DNA of 64,000 nucleotides from assembly GCA_000156155.1 (NCBI GenBank), contig DS995299.1, forward strand, positions 1,107,400 through 1,171,399. Reading direction: 5' to 3'. This stretch comes from a beta proteobacterium KB13 (GTDB taxonomy: Bacteria > Pseudomonadota > Gammaproteobacteria > Burkholderiales > Methylophilaceae). This document shows positions 48,103 through 57,652 of the stretch, piece by piece (the stretch's first letter is position 1; every line of letters begins with the position of its first letter). The position numbers and the translations under genes were made by a program. The notes below the pieces were generated by a model, which was not told the origin of the DNA, ran no database searches, and was given only the letters and a program-made list of their open reading frames with translations.

Positions 48103-49815
48103 TTGTTAATTGTCTCTGGAATCCCTGTCAGTTCAGGTGTGGCGATTGGTAAAGCTTATATTTTAGCGCACGCATTAAATGAAGTCGAACCCTATACTAT
48201 TACTGAAAAAAATATTACAAATGAAATTAAACGTTTTAACCAAGCCATTAAACAACTTAAGAGTGAGCTATTAGGTTTAAAAAAAGAACTAAAAAAAAAT
48301 AAAATGGGTGAATATGGTTCATTTATCGATGTGCAATTAGCCATAATTAATGACCCAAAAATTTCAAAAAATCCATTAGAACTCATAGAAAAATCCAAGC
48401 AAAATGCTGAGTGGGCATTAAAAGTTCAAATGGAAGAAATCATTAATAAATTTAATTCAATTGAAAATAGTTACATTCGTGAAAGAAAAAATGATATATA
48501 TCAAGTCTGTGAAACATTGATTAAATATTTAATTGGTCATGAATCTAAACAATTATCTAGTGATAAAAATAGAATTATTGTTGCACATGATATTTCTCCT
48601 GCAGATGCTCTTAAATTTAAAAATAGTAATAATATTGCGTTTGTTACAGATATTGGAGGAACCACATCTCATACAGCTATTCTAGCTAAAAGTATCAACA
48701 TACCCTCAGTCGTTGGAACACAAAATGCTAAAAACTTGATATCAAACGGTGATAATTTGATTGTTGATGGAGACCATGGCTGCGTAATTATTAATCCGAC
48801 CGATGAAGTCATAAATGAATACAAGTTAAAACAAAACTTATATGAATTAGAAAGTAAAAAATTACTTAATCTACAAAAACTCATATCAAAAACCATTGAT
48901 AAAGTGTCTGTAAATTTATATGTGAATATTGAAGATACTAATAACATTGAACCTGTAATGGAAAATAATACAAAGGGTGTTGGATTATTTAGAACAGAAT
49001 TTATTTTTATGGATAAACATCGTATGCTCGATGAAAATGAGCAATTCACAATTTATAGAAACTTAACAAAAGCGTTACCTAATAAAACAATAACTATTAG
49101 AACACTTGATTCAGGGGGTGATAAAGTTATTGAGCACATGCCTAATACAAATCAAAATCCTGCACTTGGTCTTAGAGCTATAAGATTTTGTTTAGCAGAG
49201 CCTGATGTGTTCATCACACAGATGAAAGCATTACTTAGAGCCTCACATTATGGTGACATTAGAATATTAATACCAATGCTGAGCTCTGATAACGAACTCA
49301 GGCAAGTAAAACTCTTAATTGAGCGAGCAAAAGATATACTTACTTCTGAAAGAAAAAAATTTAATTCTAAAACGCTAATTGGAGGAATGATTGAAGTACC
49401 CGCAGCAGCTATTGATGCGGAAAGTTTTGCTTCTCAATTAGACTTTCTTTCAATTGGTACAAATGACTTAATTCAATATACTTTAGCTGTTGATAGAACA
49501 GATGATGCTGTATCACATTTATACGATTCATCCCATCCTGCACTTCTTAAATTAATAAAAGGGGTAATTGATGCAGGAACTAAAGCAGGTATCGAAGTGT
49601 CTCTATGTGGTGAGATGGCAGGAGATCCAAAATTAACTAAATTACTTATTGGGCTTGGCTTAACAAATTTCTCAATGCATCCGTCAAGCCTACTTAAAGT
49701 AAAAAAAGTAATCTTAGAATCTGAGTTTTCAAAACTAAAATCGAAAGCTAAGAAAATCCTTAATACTCACGATAAAATTGAAATTGAAAATTTAATCAAT
49801 AATCTTAACAATTGA
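48103..49815 (+). CDS. ptsI: PTS enzyme I
   Basis: 570-residue phosphoenolpyruvate-protein phosphotransferase that phosphorylates HPr. The phospho-histidine is in DIGGTTSHTAILAKS, PEP-barrel motifs in LFRTEFIFMD, TLDSGGDKV, and DFLSIGTNDLIQYTLAVDR, and the catalytic cysteine in VSLCGEMAGDP. It starts at TTG right after the HPr stop with GAGGGGA as ribosome site. It has no GAF domain, so it is the sugar-type rather than the nitrogen-type EI. Confidence 0.96.
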   Translation: MLIVSGIPVSSGVAIGKAYILAHALNEVEPYTITEKNITNEIKRFNQAIKQLKSELLGLKKELKKNKMGEYGSFIDVQLAIINDPKISKNPLELIEKSKQNAEWALKVQMEEIINKFNSIENSYIRERKNDIYQVCETLIKYLIGHESKQLSSDKNRIIVAHDISPADALKFKNSNNIAFVTDIGGTTSHTAILAKSINIPSVVGTQNAKNLISNGDNLIVDGDHGCVIINPTDEVINEYKLKQNLYELESKKLLNLQKLISKTIDKVSVNLYVNIEDTNNIEPVMENNTKGVGLFRTEFIFMDKHRMLDENEQFTIYRNLTKALPNKTITIRTLDSGGDKVIEHMPNTNQNPALGLRAIRFCLAEPDVFITQMKALLRASHYGDIRILIPMLSSDNELRQVKLLIERAKDILTSERKKFNSKTLIGGMIEVPAAAIDAESFASQLDFLSIGTNDLIQYTLAVDRTDDAVSHLYDSSHPALLKLIKGVIDAGTKAGIEVSLCGEMAGDPKLTKLLIGLGLTNFSMHPSSLLKVKKVILESEFSKLKSKAKKILNTHDKIEIENLINNLNN

Positions 49816-49820
49816 ATGAT

Positions 49821-51842
49821 ATGAACAATCCTATTCTAGAACAAATAGACTTACCCATTTTTGACGAAATTAAAGCGGAACACATCTATCCAGCTATCAC
49901 AACAATCATCATTGAAAATAAAACTAAAATAAAAGAGATTGAAAACTATGAAATTTCTAAAATTGATTATAAGTTTGTAGACGAATTAAGCCTACTAGAT
50001 TACAAACTTAGTAACGCTTGGTCACAAATTGGTCATCTTAATTCCGTAATGAATTCTGACCTATACCGAGGTGAATATAATAAATGTCGTGAGCTTATCA
50101 CTGACTTTTACTCAAACTTATCGCAAAATACAAAAATCTTTAATTTGTACAAAGAATTAAAAAAATCTACCATTTTTGAATCATTAAGTGCAATGCAGCA
50201 AAAAATAATTAATGATGAAATTAAAGACTTTAAGCTTGGTGGAGTAGATCTAGATGAAGATAAAAAGACTACGTTCAAAGAATTACAATCAAAACTAGCA
50301 AAATTATCATCAAGATTTGAAGAGAATGTATTAGACGAAACCAATAACTACACTTTAAATATTACCGATGAAAGTTTACTAGATGGTATACCTAAAGATA
50401 TTCTTGAATCTGCAAAGGCCTTGGCAAAAGAAAATGATCAAAAAGGTCATACATTCACTCTTCATTTTCCGTGCTACATTCCTGTCCTTCAGTATGCAAA
50501 AAACAGAAACCTAAGAAAAGAAATGTATGAAGCCTATGCCAAAAAGGCTTCAGAGTTTTCTGATAAAAAATTTGATAATACAACCATTATCAAAGATATT
50601 CTTAGTCATCGTGCTAGCATTGCAAGATTATTAGGGTTTAATAATTATGCCGAGTTAAGTATTGACAGGAAAATGGCAAGCAACCCAGATGAAGTTTGTT
50701 CTTTTTTAAGAGACTTATCCAACAAAGCGAAACCATATGGATTAAAAGATTTTGAGGAACTTAAAGAAGCTGCAAAAAAAGATGGAGTTGAAGAACTTGA
50801 AGCCTGGGACGTAGCATTTTATTCTGAAATAATCAAACAAAATAAATACAATATCAATGACCAAGAGATAAAACAATTTTTTCCAGAGAATAAAGTTTTT
50901 GAAGGTTTGTTTAACGTAATTAAAAATTTATATGATATTGATATTATCGAGTCAAAAGCCTCCATTTGGCACACAGATGTTAAGTATTATGAGTTATTAC
51001 AAGACAATAAAATCATAGGATCTTTTTATCTTGATCTATATGCACGTAAAAATAAACGAGGTGGCGCATGGATGGATGAATGTATTTCAAAAACCAAATT
51101 TAATGAAAATATTGATTACCCAGTTGCTTATCTCACTTGTAATTTTTCATCCCCAATAGGAAATAATCCAGCATTATTTACACACGATGAAGTGATCACA
51201 CTATTTCATGAATGTGGTCATGGGCTTCACCATCTTTTAACGGAAATTTCTGAGTTTAATGTTTCTGGAATTAAGGGAGTTGAATGGGATGCCGTTGAAT
51301 TACCCAGCCAATTTATGGAGAATTTTTGTTGGGATTGGAATGTGATAAAGAATATGACTCAACATATTCATACCAAAGAATCCATGCCAAAAGAATTATT
51401 TAACAAACTTATAGCAAGTAAAAACTTTCAATCAGGAATGCAGTCCCTTCGTCAAATCGAATTTGCATTATTTGATATGTTAATTCACATGGAAAGTAAT
51501 CCAGATAATTTAGATGTTATAAGCACCCTTGAATCTGTTCGAGACGAAGTTGCAGTTGTTCGCCCTCCTAACTGGAATCGCTTTCCTCATAGTTTTAGCC
51601 ATATTTTTGCAGGTGGGTATGCTGCCGGATACTATAGTTACAAATGGGCAGAAGTATTATCAGCAGATGTCTTCGAAGAATTTGAAAATAATGGGGTATT
51701 AAGCAAAGATGTTGGTGCCAGATTTAGAAGGGAAATTTTAAGTGTTGGTGGTTCAAGGCCAGCAAAAGAGTCATTTATTAAATTTAAAGGTAGAGAACCT
51801 TCCGTAGACGCTTTATTAAGACATAACGGACTTACTGCATGA
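49821..51842 (+). CDS. prlC: Oligopeptidase A (M3 metallopeptidase)
   Basis: 673-residue zinc oligopeptidase. HExxH is in LFHECGHGLHHLL with the downstream ligand glutamate in GVEWDAVELPSQFMENF. It shows RKMASNPDEVCSFL and the final FSHIFAGGYAAGYYSYKW. Degrades short peptides, including cleaved signal peptides. ATG at 49821 preferred; a TTG at 49812 inside the end of ptsI is possible. It overlaps exodeoxyribonuclease III by 4 bases. Confidence 0.95.
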   Translation: MNNPILEQIDLPIFDEIKAEHIYPAITTIIIENKTKIKEIENYEISKIDYKFVDELSLLDYKLSNAWSQIGHLNSVMNSDLYRGEYNKCRELITDFYSNLSQNTKIFNLYKELKKSTIFESLSAMQQKIINDEIKDFKLGGVDLDEDKKTTFKELQSKLAKLSSRFEENVLDETNNYTLNITDESLLDGIPKDILESAKALAKENDQKGHTFTLHFPCYIPVLQYAKNRNLRKEMYEAYAKKASEFSDKKFDNTTIIKDILSHRASIARLLGFNNYAELSIDRKMASNPDEVCSFLRDLSNKAKPYGLKDFEELKEAAKKDGVEELEAWDVAFYSEIIKQNKYNINDQEIKQFFPENKVFEGLFNVIKNLYDIDIIESKASIWHTDVKYYELLQDNKIIGSFYLDLYARKNKRGGAWMDECISKTKFNENIDYPVAYLTCNFSSPIGNNPALFTHDEVITLFHECGHGLHHLLTEISEFNVSGIKGVEWDAVELPSQFMENFCWDWNVIKNMTQHIHTKESMPKELFNKLIASKNFQSGMQSLRQIEFALFDMLIHMESNPDNLDVISTLESVRDEVAVVRPPNWNRFPHSFSHIFAGGYAAGYYSYKWAEVLSADVFEEFENNGVLSKDVGARFRREILSVGGSRPAKESFIKFKGREPSVDALLRHNGLTA

Positions 51843-52609
51843 AAATCATTTCATGGAATGTCAATTCTCTAAAGATTAGACATAACCAACTTGTAGATAT
51901 AATTAATAAACATAATCCTGATGTCATATCTTTACAAGAAACAAAGTCTCAAGATGAAAACTTTCCAATTGAATCTTTTAATAACCTTGGTTATCAATCT
52001 ATCTTCACTGGACAAAAAACATTCAATGGTGTCGCCATAATAACCAAACTACCATTTGAAAATATTTTGTTAAATATTCCTAATTTTCAAGATGAGCAAA
52101 AAAGGTTTGTTTCTGCTGAGGTAAAGTTTGATGATCGTAAAATTATAATAATGAATGGATATTTCCCAAACGGTCAATCATTAGATAGCGATAAATTCAT
52201 TTATAAACAATCTTGGGTTAATGCTCTTTTAAAATTCATTAAAACAAAAAATTCAGATTCATTATTGATGGGCGATTTTAATATTGCCCCAGATGACATT
52301 GACTGTCATGATCCTGAAAAATGGGTTGGGACTGTTCTTACAAGCGATATTGAAAGAAATTTATTTAAAGAAATCATTGAATGTAATTTCACCGACACTC
52401 ATCGCTATCTAAACAAAAATGAACCAGGATTTACTTGGTGGGACTATAGGATGGCAGCCTTTAGAAGAAACCTCGGATTAAGAATTGACCACATACTTGC
52501 TTCACATGATTTAATCAATTTTTTAAAAGACTTCAGTGTCCTAAGTGATTATAGAAAATTAGAGAGGCCTTCAGACCACGCACCCATAATGCTTACTTTG
52601 AATTTTTAA
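51839..52609 (+). CDS. xthA: Exodeoxyribonuclease III / AP endonuclease
   Basis: 256-residue Mg-dependent EEP-fold nuclease for base-excision repair. SWNVNSLKIRH, LQETKSQDENFP, GDFNIAPDDIDCHDP, FTWWDYRMAAFRRNLGLRIDHIL and the C-terminal ERPSDHAPIMLTL carry the catalytic Asn, Glu, Asp and His. It resembles the XthA/ExoA group. Its last 17 bases overlap ntrX on the other strand. Confidence 0.95.
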   Translation: MKIISWNVNSLKIRHNQLVDIINKHNPDVISLQETKSQDENFPIESFNNLGYQSIFTGQKTFNGVAIITKLPFENILLNIPNFQDEQKRFVSAEVKFDDRKIIIMNGYFPNGQSLDSDKFIYKQSWVNALLKFIKTKNSDSLLMGDFNIAPDDIDCHDPEKWVGTVLTSDIERNLFKEIIECNFTDTHRYLNKNEPGFTWWDYRMAAFRRNLGLRIDHILASHDLINFLKDFSVLSDYRKLERPSDHAPIMLTLNF

Positions 52610-53840
52610 GTCCTAGTTGTTTTAGTTTTCTATAAAGATGAGTTCTTTCAACACCAGAAACAATTGATAAGTCTTTCATACTTACGTTGTTATCTAAATG
52701 ATGTTTCAAGTAAAGTTTATCAAATTCTTCTCTTGCACTTTTTAGCTCCATGCCATAAAGATGCTCAATAGGATTATTTTGCTGCTTTGTAGGCTCATTT
52801 AAATCAACTGGGCTTAATTTAATAGCATTAAGATAGTCTTCCTCATCAATGATTTCTCCATCAGCAAATTTTAAGCAATTTCTGATAATCTGATCAAGAT
52901 ATAAAATATCATAGCAATTTTTGTCCGATCTAATTTTGTTTAAAAAAGTAATATCAAACTCCTTGTATATTTTATTTGAAACAAAATTTAAATGATAAGT
53001 AAGAATATCTTTAGCCGATTTGATAAGCTTATCCTCATCTTGCGAGCCAAAGACTTTGAAGTCAGTAATTGAAAAATCTGAGAAATTAATTTTTTGTTTA
53101 TATTCTTCCGTTAAATCAACATCACTATTAATGGCTATTTTTACGTTATATTTTTTTGTCTTAGATTCAATGATCTTAAATATCGAGATGGCATTTTCAT
53201 TGTAATCAGAAAAATTTTCAAAAATTAATAAAGAATTTTTCTTTTCCTCTAAAAAAGATTCGCAGTTATCAATTTTTTTTATTGATGATTGATCAATCTT
53301 AAATACTTGATCTTTATTTGAAGATAAAAAGTAATAAAGGGCCTCTTTACAATTAGTTTTAAAAAATTGATGGTTTTCTTTATCGTCTAGCTTTTTAAAT
53401 AGATCAAACAATTCTTTATCTTTGTTGTTTTTTAAAAACTCGATGGATATGGTATTAAAATCAATTGACTCATTAATCGCATCATTCAAAACTTTCAAAA
53501 CTTTGTGTAGTGAAATTGGCTTTTCAATAAAATCAAAGGCGCCATTTTTGGTCGCGTCAATTGCTGTATCTATTGTTCCATGGCCTGACATCATAATAAT
53601 GGGTTGTTTTAATTTTTGACTGACCTTTAGCTCTTTAAGCAAGGTAATTCCATCGCAGTCAGGCATCCAGATATCTAACAAAATAATATCTATATTATTT
53701 TCTTGCTTTATTAATTTTCTTGCTTCATTTGCATCTGCCGCCAAATATGTTTCATATCCTTCATCAAGTAATATTTCTGATAAGGACTCTCGGATATCTT
53801 TTTCATCATCAATGATAAGAATTGTTGATTTATTTGCCAT
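52593..53840 (-). CDS. ntrX: NtrX-like response regulator with degenerate AAA+ domain
   Basis: 415 residues. The receiver domain (1-122) is intact: acidic pair D11-D12, phospho-Asp56 in LLDIWMP, Lys107 in IEKPI. The C-terminal Fis-type HTH (about 372-412) is intact, with LSIVSGVERTHLYRKLKQLGL. The middle, which in NtrX is a sigma-54-activating AAA+ ATPase, is eroded: the Walker A place reads FKTNCKEALYY (161-170), the stretch that should hold GAFTGA is missing (about 185-200), Walker B reads LLIFENF (204-210), and sensor-2 NVREL is NCYDI. It likely binds DNA under NtrY control but cannot drive sigma-54. Confidence 0.88.
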   Translation of the reverse strand: MANKSTILIIDDEKDIRESLSEILLDEGYETYLAADANEARKLIKQENNIDIILLDIWMPDCDGITLLKELKVSQKLKQPIIMMSGHGTIDTAIDATKNGAFDFIEKPISLHKVLKVLNDAINESIDFNTISIEFLKNNKDKELFDLFKKLDDKENHQFFKTNCKEALYYFLSSNKDQVFKIDQSSIKKIDNCESFLEEKKNSLLIFENFSDYNENAISIFKIIESKTKKYNVKIAINSDVDLTEEYKQKINFSDFSITDFKVFGSQDEDKLIKSAKDILTYHLNFVSNKIYKEFDITFLNKIRSDKNCYDILYLDQIIRNCLKFADGEIIDEEDYLNAIKLSPVDLNEPTKQQNNPIEHLYGMELKSAREEFDKLYLKHHLDNNVSMKDLSIVSGVERTHLYRKLKQLGLKNSK

Positions 53841-53842
53841 AA

Positions 53843-55933
53843 TTAATAGCTAAAGTGTATTTCTACATTTGCCCCTGATATTTTATTATTTTTAATAGTG
53901 ATAGATCCATCATGCTCATCAATAATTTTTTTCACAACAGCCAGACCTAATCCAGTACCGGTTTTTTTAGTTGTCACATAAGGCTCGAAAATATTTATGT
54001 CATCATTCACGCCAGTACCATTATCAATGAAATTAAGAATCAAAGCATTTCTTGTTTTTCTGAGCCTGATCTCAATTTCACAGGAATTATCTTCTTTTTT
54101 TGCTTCGTATGCGTTGTTGATAAGGTTTACAAAAACTTGTCTAATTTTTATTTCATCACAAGTAAAGTTAATTTTTTTTGACCTGGATGATATCTTTATT
54201 TTGAGATCTTCTTTTTGAAACAAATTCACTAGCTCATTTAATAAATCAACCAAATTTATTTCTGATTTTGTTAATTCAGGTGATCTAGAATACTCAGTAA
54301 ACTCATTTACCATTTTTTTGATCGCATCAACCTGATTAACGATGGTTTTCGTAATGTCGCTCAGGATAGTTTGATCATTTTTTTCTAATTGTTTTGAGAA
54401 TTTATGATCGATTCTTTCCGCAGATAACTGAATCGGAGTTAATGGATTTTTTATTTCGTGTGCGAGTCGTCTCGCTACTTCAGACCAAGCTTCATTTCTT
54501 TGCGCAGCTGTAATTTCAGAGATATCATCAATTAATATAATTTTATTTTTATTTTTTCCAGTGCCCTGTTCTGTTAACTGAATCGATAAAATTCTTCTTT
54601 TAAATTTCAACGTAAGTGCTTTTTCTTTATAGCTATCTTTGCTTTTATTTATCAATGTTACTATTTCTTCAAATTGAGCCCCATATTCTAAAATTTGGTT
54701 AAATCTTTGACCGATTAGTAACTCTAGATTAAATCCTAAAAGTTTTGAGGCTAATTTATTTGTAAGCCTTATATTACTTTTTGGATCTATAACAATGATC
54801 CCCGATGACATATTGTTAATAATGCTTTCTAAGAAGTTTCTTGACGACTCAATTCTTTGCCTATTAAGTTCAAGCGTCTTATTGGCACTTTCAAGTTTAG
54901 TTGTCATTGTATTAAATGACCTCACTAACATTCCCAGCTCATCTTTTCCTTGATCTGGTATTTTTTTCTTGAAATTACCTTTTGCAATACTCTGTGTTGC
55001 TTCAGACAAGATTGATAAAGGCATCGTAAATCTTCTACTGAAATAAAGAGCTAATGATATTGAAAGAAGGATTGCCAAGAAAAGGATAATACTTAATGTT
55101 ATCTGATAAATTACCTTTAATGAGTTCCTGCTAAAAGTTAAGGCTTGATAATCCTCAAAGACAGACTCAACAGATAACGCAGCCTCTGAAATACTTTCAG
55201 GAATTTTTTGTGTAATGATTAAATAAAATTTCTTCTGTATTTTGTCATCAATTAAAATATAAGGCTGGAATGTTTTTAAAAAAATAATATTTTCTTGAGT
55301 AATATCTATCTTTCCATGAAAGCCAGTATTTGCAAGAATCAAATCTTGTTCATCAGGTAACACTGAATCAATTTCGATATTATCTTTTGATGAAATAGCC
55401 ATAATTCGATTTTCTTCATCGATGATCATTGCATCATAAATATCAAATTTTTCAGTTAGATCCGAAAGAACTGGGTTAAATTCTTTAATTTTTGAATTTG
55501 ATAATGAATAACTGATACTTCTTGACTTCAGCTCAACATCTTTTCTTAATATGTCTAGCGTCTTTTGACCAATATTTAATCCACTTTCTAACGCCGACTC
55601 AACTCTAACATTAAACCATGACTCTATTGATTTAGTTAAAAAGTTCACAGAAACAAAATACAGAACCATCAGTGGAACTATAATCATGATGCTGTAGGAA
55701 ATGACCAACCTTAATGTCAATCTGCTGCCGGTGACTTCTTTTTTAACCTCCTTAAATAATCGATAAACTTGTAATGCAATAAATATAAATAGCAGAACCA
55801 CAAATGCTAAATTTATTTTTAAAAGTAACTGAAAAGTTTCGCTGCTGATAAAATCAGAATTTGAAAGCGATCTTATTAAAATCACTAATAGCGATAAACT
55901 TATTACTAATGCTGATGTAAGCAGGTATCTCAT
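53843..55933 (-). CDS. ntrY: Sensor histidine kinase NtrY
   Basis: 696-residue membrane kinase. Two helices at the N-terminus, a third near residue 80-105, a periplasmic sensor part, and a fourth near 275-300 lead into a HAMP domain (RRFTMPLSILSEATQSIAKG), a PAS domain (IINNMSSGIIVIDPKSN), the phospho-accepting HisKA ARRLAHEIKNPLTP and HATPase boxes FIDNGTGVND and KKTGTGLGLAVVKKI. All kinase residues look intact although its partner NtrX is altered. Two bases separate it from ntrX. Confidence 0.94.
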   Translation of the reverse strand: MRYLLTSALVISLSLLVILIRSLSNSDFISSETFQLLLKINLAFVVLLFIFIALQVYRLFKEVKKEVTGSRLTLRLVISYSIMIIVPLMVLYFVSVNFLTKSIESWFNVRVESALESGLNIGQKTLDILRKDVELKSRSISYSLSNSKIKEFNPVLSDLTEKFDIYDAMIIDEENRIMAISSKDNIEIDSVLPDEQDLILANTGFHGKIDITQENIIFLKTFQPYILIDDKIQKKFYLIITQKIPESISEAALSVESVFEDYQALTFSRNSLKVIYQITLSIILFLAILLSISLALYFSRRFTMPLSILSEATQSIAKGNFKKKIPDQGKDELGMLVRSFNTMTTKLESANKTLELNRQRIESSRNFLESIINNMSSGIIVIDPKSNIRLTNKLASKLLGFNLELLIGQRFNQILEYGAQFEEIVTLINKSKDSYKEKALTLKFKRRILSIQLTEQGTGKNKNKIILIDDISEITAAQRNEAWSEVARRLAHEIKNPLTPIQLSAERIDHKFSKQLEKNDQTILSDITKTIVNQVDAIKKMVNEFTEYSRSPELTKSEINLVDLLNELVNLFQKEDLKIKISSRSKKINFTCDEIKIRQVFVNLINNAYEAKKEDNSCEIEIRLRKTRNALILNFIDNGTGVNDDINIFEPYVTTKKTGTGLGLAVVKKIIDEHDGSITIKNNKISGANVEIHFSY

Positions 55934-56451
55934 AAATTATGTTTTAAACTTTTTATTATCATCCATTTCGGTTTTTTTAAACTTAATTGTAAGCTTTTTG
56001 GAAGATTTTTTTGATCAATCTCCCAGGTTACTGTGAGTTCTTTATTTTTCGAATCATTGATATTTTCTAAAGTTAAGTATCGAGGCTTGTTGATATAACT
56101 TACTAGCTCATTGAGTTCTGCAAATGAAAATTTTTCATTCTCTTCAAAAAAGTAGAATTTTTTTATCAAAGGATGGTATTCAATTCGAAAATTTTTAATT
56201 CTTTTGAATACAACATTATCAAAGAAATATTTATTTTCTCTTTTTACAGTGATTTTTTCTAAAATATGAATAGATATACCTTTATCTATAATTTTTTTTA
56301 AATCATTATCTAACTCGTAATCTAAAACAAATTTAATTTTGGTCGAATCTAAATTTTGTTCATCAATAACAATGACTGCATGAGATATATTTAAACAAAA
56401 TATCCAAGCCAGACTAATTTTTACTAAAGATTTTAAAAAATAAACCATCAT
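55930..56451 (-). CDS. DUF4390 secreted protein
   Basis: 173 residues with a signal peptide (about 1-23, ending ISHA) and a beta-rich body: LDYELDNDLKKIIDKGISIHI, RIEYHPLIKKFYFF and YINKPRYLTLEN fit DUF4390. The family sits between rsmB and ntrY in betaproteobacteria, and its function is unknown. ATG at 56451 is preferred over a GTG/ATG further up (56496) because it leaves a normal signal peptide. It overlaps the rsmB end and ntrY start. Confidence 0.8.
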   Translation of the reverse strand: MMVYFLKSLVKISLAWIFCLNISHAVIVIDEQNLDSTKIKFVLDYELDNDLKKIIDKGISIHILEKITVKRENKYFFDNVVFKRIKNFRIEYHPLIKKFYFFEENEKFSFAELNELVSYINKPRYLTLENINDSKNKELTVTWEIDQKNLPKSLQLSLKKPKWMIIKSLKHNL

Positions 56452-57652
56452 GAAATTGATTGGGAATGAGTTGTGTATTTTGATATTTAAAACCATTTGG
56501 GATTATGAGATCTTGACTTGCAGCATCCTTATTTTTTGATAGAAATTTCATTACAACATTTTCATTCTCATGTTTGAAAATTGAACAAGTTACATAAAGT
56601 AATTTTCCACCACTTTTTAAAATTTTCCACCCCTCTTCAAGTAACTGAAGTTGTTGATTGCTAAATTTTTCAATATCTTGTTGTTTACGCATTAATTTTA
56701 TATCAATATTTCTTCTGACTACCCCCGACCCTGAGCATGGAGCATCAATCAATATCCGATCATATCGTTTATTGATGTCTATTTTCTCGATAATATTAGA
56801 TTTTAATTGCAATCTTTTCATATTGCTTCGGATAAGATTAATTCTTTCCTTTGATATATCATAGCAGTCTAGGTCAACATCGAATCTCTCTAGAATATGT
56901 GTGGCTTTGCCACCAGGAGCAGAGCATAAATCTAGAATATTCATACCGTTTTGTATATCAAGAAAATCACATGCTAATTGTGCAGCTGGATCTTGGACGT
57001 AAAAATGACCTCTCTCATATCCAGGCAACATAGTTATATCTTTTACATTGCTTATTTGAATGTATTTGTCTTCCAGAGTTAATTCATAATCAATATTCGC
57101 TTGTTCTAAAAGATCTATATAGTCATTTAGAGAGATTTGTCTTTGATTAATCCTAATAACTGTTTTTGCTCTAGTATTTCCAATTGCTAAGATAGCCTCA
57201 TAGTCATTAGGGTACTCTTTCATAAGATCGCTAACCCACCATTGTGGATATGAATACCTTATATACATTTCTTCTGGTGTAACAAGTTTATCTTTTTCTC
57301 TTAAATAATTTCTAAGGACAGCATTTACCAAATTATAAAAATTATTATTTATTTTTTTTGCCGCTTTGACAGCTTCATTAACAACTGTAAACTCAGCTTT
57401 TGACTGATGGTTAATTTGATAGATTGTATTCATCAGCAGGTACTTAATTAAATGATCGTTGATGTCTTTTTTCACAAATTTTTTCAAAATATAGTCGTTA
57501 AGATAGAAATCTCTAATACCGCCATAAACAATATCTTTGATAAAATTTTTGTTATTTTCTTCTTTTAAAAAACGATTAAATAAAGTGTCAATTTTTCTAC
57601 CACTGATTAACTCAGATAATATTTTTGCTGCTTGGACTAAATCCTTATACAT
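56414..57652 (-). CDS. rsmB: 16S rRNA m5C967 methyltransferase RsmB
   Basis: 412-residue enzyme. NusB-like RNA-binding N-terminus (QAAKILSELISG..., YGGIRDFYLNDYILKKF, about residues 1-130), then the class I methyltransferase: ILDLCSAPGGKATHILE, the cysteines in DAPCSGSGVVRRN and VTCSIFKHENE. It methylates C967 in 16S rRNA in E. coli. The fmt-rsmB link is classic. Overlaps fmt by 8 bases and DUF4390 by about 38. Confidence 0.94.
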   Translation of the reverse strand: MYKDLVQAAKILSELISGRKIDTLFNRFLKEENNKNFIKDIVYGGIRDFYLNDYILKKFVKKDINDHLIKYLLMNTIYQINHQSKAEFTVVNEAVKAAKKINNNFYNLVNAVLRNYLREKDKLVTPEEMYIRYSYPQWWVSDLMKEYPNDYEAILAIGNTRAKTVIRINQRQISLNDYIDLLEQANIDYELTLEDKYIQISNVKDITMLPGYERGHFYVQDPAAQLACDFLDIQNGMNILDLCSAPGGKATHILERFDVDLDCYDISKERINLIRSNMKRLQLKSNIIEKIDINKRYDRILIDAPCSGSGVVRRNIDIKLMRKQQDIEKFSNQQLQLLEEGWKILKSGGKLLYVTCSIFKHENENVVMKFLSKNKDAASQDLIIPNGFKYQNTQLIPNQFHDGLFFKIFSKN

